Assembly (NCBI GenBank): GCA_024362935.1
Contig: JANCRA010000017.1
Span: 21,068,501 to 21,132,500 of the forward strand
Direction: 5' to 3'
DNA from: Setophaga petechia
Lineage: Eukaryota > Chordata > Aves > Passeriformes > Parulidae
DNA length: 64,000 nt
Shown here: one piece after another, positions 59,300 through 64,000 of the stretch
How the letters are laid out: every line of letters starts with the position of its first letter
Numbering within the stretch: position 1 is the stretch's first letter
The notes under the pieces: model-generated
Databases searched by the model: none
Told to the model about the DNA's origin: nothing
What the model saw: only the letters and a program-made list of their open reading frames with translations
Program-made: the position numbers and the translations under genes

Positions 59300-59600
59300 A
59301 CACAAGCGCCCCTGAATGAGGAAAAATAAATAGAAGAAGCAAACATATGACTCTTCTTAGCACAAAGCCTCCCCACCTCCTCCTTATTTTTTTATTATTA
59401 TTATTTTTCCTCCTCCTCTGGCGACATAAAAAGAGGCTTCGTCTGCCCCTGTTGAATGTAAATGCCTTTGAAGTGGAACTAATCATTTCAAGGATAGTTT
59501 GCGTTGTCCTAACAACGCAGTTGAATTGCGAAGCCCCTCTTTTTGTTGAAGATATGTTTTCTTTCTTTCAGCCCAACCTGATGATGATATACTGCTTTCA
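59300..59600. promoter_or_regulatory. Candidate conserved element with an X-box-like palindrome
   Basis: TGCGTTGT-CCTA-ACAACGCA is a perfect 8-bp inverted repeat at 59500-59519. Its core GTTG...CAAC resembles an RFX X-box. AT-rich unique sequence surrounds it, immediately before a CpG-rich segment. Function inferred. Confidence 0.3.
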
Positions 59601-59639
59601 CGCTCTGTCCTCCCGCATCGTAAATCTCCGCTGCCGCCT

Positions 59640-60450
59640 TCCCCGGCCGAGCTCCTCACGCCAGCGGGAGACCGGCTGCGGCTCCCCGGGCAGGGCCGGG
59701 CCGGGCCGGCCCCGAGGAGCCCCGGCCGTGCCGCGGAGCCGCACCGCAAGCGGGGAACGCAGTCTCCGGGAAGGGCGGGACGCACGGCAGCTGGCCCCGA
59801 GCCGCTCCCCGGGGTCCGTGCATCACCCGCTGGGTACCCCCGTCCGCCCCCGCCCAGCGTCCTGCACCCCCCAGGCACCCCTCATCCCCCTTGGTGCACC
59901 CCTCCAGGCACCCCTCCGTACTCGGGGTACCCTTCACCCTCCCACCCAGTATCGCTCATACCCTTCTGGGTACCCTTCATCCATCACCCTCGGGGTACCC
60001 TTCATCTTCCAACCCAGGCATCTCTTATCACCATCCCGCTTATGCATCCCTTCAGGCCCTCCTCCCTTCCTCCCGCTCTGGGCACCTTTCATTCTCAATC
60101 CCAGGCCCCCACATCCCCCTGATGCTCCCCTTCAGGCACCCCTCCATCCACATCCCTTCGGACACCCTTCATCCTCCCCTCTATGCACCCTGCATCCCCC
60201 GCGCTGCGCCCTCCGTCCATCCCCCTCTGAATATCCATCCCCGCCCTCGCGCATCCCGCATTCCGCTCCGAGCATCCCTTCCCAGACCCTGCGGGCACCC
60301 TCAGGCCGCCGGGCCGGCCCGCAGCTCCCGTTAATGCCATTAGTGACAGAGGTCGGGTTTCAATCGGGGCTCGGTGACACGAGGGCTGCAGCGGGTGCCT
60401 CGGAAATTCAGGTCAAGCGGCGCGGGCTCGGGTTTCACGGTCAAGGCTAC
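59640..60450. other. CpG-rich segment passing into a C-rich degenerate repeat
   Basis: 59640-59830 is CpG-dense. 59830-60280 is C-rich with loosely repeated phrases such as GGTACCCTTCATC and AGGCACCCCTCC, a decayed minisatellite. The 420-codon plus-strand frame here is compositional and has no domain. Confidence 0.55.
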
Positions 60451-60459
60451 CGGGAGGCA

Positions 60460-62940
60460 ACCTCGGAAATGCCCCACTGGATGGACGGACAGACAGACGG
60501 ACACACCATAGGCAGTCAGCAGGCGGCTGCCCAGACCCCTGCCCAGACCAGAGCTTTTCTGAAGCACTCCCCTCCCCATCCAAGCTCTTCTGGGCTTGGA
60601 TCTCTGTAGTGGGGCAAGTTCTGGGTTCATTCCCTCACAGCAGACATTGCATTAGACAACTCTTTTTTTTCTTTTTTTTTAGAACACAGAAACACATTTT
60701 ATTTACTGCCTCCTATAAATTATTTACTACCAGGGTTGAGGTAATTCCATTAAAGCCGCATGGTTTGTGTGTACAAAATAGTTATCTGGGGACTCCTTTT
60801 GCCAAAAGCCACACAGTTGTCAGAGAGCGGGGAAAGATGGGAGCAGGAGGAGCTGACTGTGGGAGAAATGGGCCTCACGAAGCAGCACAGGAACGGAAAG
60901 GAAAGAAATGGCTTTGTCCCCTCAGTTTATGGGACCCTTCAAGCACAGAAACACCTCCCAGGCAGGAGCTGGGACCAGCCCAGGCTCATCCCTTCATTCT
61001 GCTGAGCTGCACCAAAGATGGCACAGGAGGTGACAACACGGGCAACCAAATCCACCACAGGCTGTGCCTGTGCTTGCCAAGATGTGCCTGATTCCCCGGG
61101 AGAGCAGCAGGGTACCAGCAGCATTGCTTTTCACCGTGCTGCTCTTGAGAAACCTTGTCCCCACAGGTGCCCCTCTGCAGAGCCACACTGGGACGGCACA
61201 AGGCCCCGTGTCCCTCAGCACGGGCTGCTGAGGGGCTTGGAGGTGGTTCCAAGCTGTCCCTCCACCCCAGGGCTCCCTGAGGATGCAGCTCTCCCCTGCC
61301 CAGCTCCATCCGCCCGTGGGACACACACGTGCAGAGGCTCAGCCCCTCTGGCCGGTGCTGCCCCCGGGCTCTGCTGGTGCTGCTCCAGCACCCACAGCCC
61401 GCGCCCATCCCGCAGGCCCTTGCAGCAGGAGCAGCCTTCAACAACCTCTCAGGAGCTCAGCTCAGAGAAGATAAACACGGAAACCCGTGTATGCTCCCCA
61501 GGGGGGAGAGAGAAGCAAAACAGCAAGATAAACGAGAATTCCAGGTGAACATCAAGAAACTGTTTACCCTCAGAAAGTGGTACATTAACAATCATTCTGT
61601 CTACAAGCATCTTCCTTAGACAAAACTTAGAGATTTTCCTGTTTTATAGGAGAAGGCATGAAGATGAATGAGTCCATCTCTCTCCCCCTAATATCTTTTG
61701 CCACCTCATGCAGGGGTGTTTGCTAGAGAAGCAGCAGAGTGCTTGGTCTTGCAGCTCTAAGTACTCAAAACACAAGTCTGAGAAAATCAAGAAGCTGGAA
61801 AGCAAACTGCCAACTCCAAACAGGCAGAGCTGTCTCTGGCTGAAATATGCCATTTGTGCAGTACTGATGTTTTTATATTTACATTAATAACTCAATCACA
61901 CACCGGTACCCTTCTTGCATCTGAAGTTCTCTACATCCCCCATCTGTTACCTTCTAGTCCATGAATCTCAATCCCTTCAAGGGATTGCAGGGCCTGAGAA
62001 GAAAGGAGCAGAAATTGCTGCTTGCTATTTCACCATCAGGAAATGCAAAAATGTTTCTAATTGGTGAACTTGAATATTTAAGATTGGCTGTTTCATTTTA
62101 TATTTTAGGAGCCTTCAATGCTTCTCATCGTGTTGGCATTGGGACAGCTCTGCTGAGTTGGAAAAAAAGGAATTATGTCCTTCTTGCATGGATTTGGTCA
62201 CACTTTGTTGGCATTTTCCTGCCCAAATAGACTTTGCTCAAGAACATGAATACATTCTTCACATAGCACTTCATGTGTAAAGCATCCAAACCTCTTTCAG
62301 TACACATTAAACCAAGGTGTTGTTGATTAGTGTGGATACACCGAGTTCCGGGCAGCCTGAAGCTGAGCGCAGGGGCAGACAGGCAGGAGAGGTTCTGCTA
62401 CAGCAGTGAGGGGTTGTGAATTCTCGGGGCTTCACAGCAGCCTCAGAGCAGCTGAGCAGCAGATGCTCCAGCCTTTCACCTTGGTAGGCAGACACAGCCC
62501 AGCCATAAGTGCTTCTTGGCTGCATGTCTCATCTCCCAGGACTTTTTAGTGCTTTTAAAAGTCAGATTTAATAGCACTATTTGTAGAGGAGACACTGGGC
62601 AGGCAGGCTTTCCATGTCAGCTCCTCCAGCTCCTCTCAGACATGAATCACCACACTCGAGGCTGAGATCTTCCCTCTGGGAGAGCAGCCCATGGGCACAG
62701 ACCCCCTCGCCACCCACCTGCAGCAGGCTCTGCCTGCTGTGCGTGAGACACCGGGGAGGATGGGGCTTCAGGTCTCCTGGTTCATAAGCTAAGCTTGAAA
62801 ATCACACAGGTCTTTCTGAAGAATGCATATCGTTCATTAAAAAGAACTTTTTGTTTCTCCAATCACATTTTTGACCCCAGAAGTGGAGATTCTAATATAT
62901 GGCCCAGATCCTTATGGTAACCCCAAGAACCTCAAAGATT
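60460..62940. other. Intergenic; nothing identified as a gene
   Basis: Unique sequence with chance frames (up to 176 codons). A small perfect inverted repeat AATCCCTT-C-AAGGGATT lies at 61970-61986. Confidence 0.5.
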
Positions 62941-62946
62941 GCCAAC

Positions 62947-63185
62947 ATCATAGAAGAATAGAATGAGTTGGAAGCAACTTTAAGAATCCTCTAATTCCTA
63001 CCCCCTGCCATGGGCAGGGACACCTTCCACTAATCCAGGCTGCCTCAAGCCCCGGCGTCCAGCCTGTCTCTGGGCACTTCAGAGATGGGGCAGCCGCACT
63101 CCTCTGGGCAATCTCCTCAGGCAGGGTTTGAGACAAGGAACAGGTTCCCCACTGGCTGTGCTGCAGGGTCACTGGCTCTGCTTGC
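62947..63185 (-). mobile_element. CR1 LINE 3' fragment, minus orientation
   Basis: On the plus strand it reads ATCATAGAAGAATAGAATGA, GTTGGAAGCAACTTTAAGAA, CCCCTGCCATGGGCAGGGAC, ACCTTCCACTAATCCAGG, then GATGGGGCAGCCGCACTCCT and CTGGGCAATCTC. This is the reverse complement of the CR1 3' end. It is moderately diverged and 5'-truncated. Confidence 0.9.
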
Positions 63186-63189
63186 ACCA

Positions 63190-64000
63190 GCACCAGATCA
63201 AGTCCCAGTTTTCCTAAAACAATAAACCTAAACAGCAGTTACTCAATATACCTCTGCTTTTCATTTCAAAAAAACTTAATTTTTGAATGTATTTTGAGTT
63301 CTTTAGGTACACTACCTCAGTAACCATGGAAATTTTTTATGACCACTGGCAAACCCACTACTTTTTAATTACTATCCTAGCCAGCTGCTAAGTAAGTGCT
63401 TTATGATATACAAAAGAAAAAAAAAAAAGTGTGCAGGAATTGCCAAAATATTTGAATAATTTTATTCCCTCTGCATCTTGAAAATACACAAAACAGCCCA
63501 TTTTACCATACAAAATGGTGATGTAAAATATGCATATTTTTCAACACATGTGCTTTTGTTTTTCCTCTTTCCATATAATCTTTTCCAAAACTATCCTGCA
63601 GGGAGATTGAAATTCTCACTCAGCCCTTCATCCGCTCTTCGTTTATTGAGTTAAGACAGAAACAAGCAGTGTTCAAAAAAAAAGAAAAAAAATCCTCCCC
63701 CAAAAAAGGAGAAAGCCTCAACTTGAAGTGTCCTGGGATAAATTTTAAAAGGTTTGTAAGACAAAAGAGTGCCAACAGCATGCAGCATGAGAAAGGCTTA
63801 ATACTCAAAGAAACACCCTTCAAAATTAATACATCTGATGGAGCTGCAAAAGCCTCTTTAGTAGCAGCCTGCCTGCATTAACAATTTTGGACAGCCTGGT
63901 GCCTCTGAGACTCCATTGAGCAAGTGTTTCAGATACGTTTTCTTTATGAGGCTGCAGACTGCCAATCTTTACATAGCATCAGGCATAGACACTCTTAAGA
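63190..64000. other. Intergenic to window end; nothing identified
   Basis: AT-rich sequence with A-rich simple tracts at 63416-63429 and 63675-63705. No gene recognised. Confidence 0.5.

Noticed and set aside
59347..60609. 420-codon plus-strand frame
   Set aside because: It runs across CpG-rich DNA and a C-rich degenerate repeat. The peptide is low-complexity Pro/His/Ser with no domain.

Overview
The window is vertebrate nuclear DNA, almost certainly from a bird. Several truncated copies of CR1, the dominant avian/reptilian LINE, are recognisable. The only gene is a compact three-exon ZIC3 with very short introns, and it sits in CpG-rich sequence full of GC-rich minisatellites. A narrower assignment (for example passerine) is only a guess. 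There are no bacterial-style operons, no CRISPR array, no rRNA and no tRNA that I could recognise.

Layout. ZIC3 lies on the minus strand: CDS 16098 to 13657 in three exons, 462 residues, complete from the MTMLLDGG start to the NFNEWYV end. Its promoter (about 16400-16890) is a CpG island with four CCAAT boxes within 108 bp. Its 3'UTR (13656 to about 12765) is AT-rich and abuts a second CpG island at 10600-12765. That island carries consensus 5' splice sites on both strands and may start unannotated RNAs. Upstream of ZIC3 (17-25 kb) is a long CpG-rich domain broken by simple repeats and two minisatellites (18253-18530 and 22396-22640). This resembles the Polycomb-regulated, unmethylated valleys seen around developmental transcription-factor genes.

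The rest (1-10.6 kb and 25-64 kb) looks like a regulatory gene desert with no supportable protein-coding gene. It holds a decayed hAT (Charlie-type) transposase relic at 2640-3240, at least four CR1 fragments, a possible MIR-like SINE, and minisatellites at 27.44-27.68, 30.33-31.39 and 35.61-35.89 kb. Orphan CpG-rich islands lie at 55.2-56.5 and 59.65-60.45 kb. Several AT-rich, motif-dense blocks have the texture of conserved developmental enhancers (20.34-20.5, 24.24-24.5, 40.88-41.12, 42.65-43.1 and 59.3-59.6 kb).

The most unexpected element is a near-perfect 98-bp palindrome at 53750-53847, with a stem of about 44 pairs and a 6-nt loop. It is either a palindromic MITE or a microRNA-like hairpin, and no protein-coding feature explains it. 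Most long open frames in the window are by-products of GC-rich or tandemly repeated DNA and are not annotated as genes.
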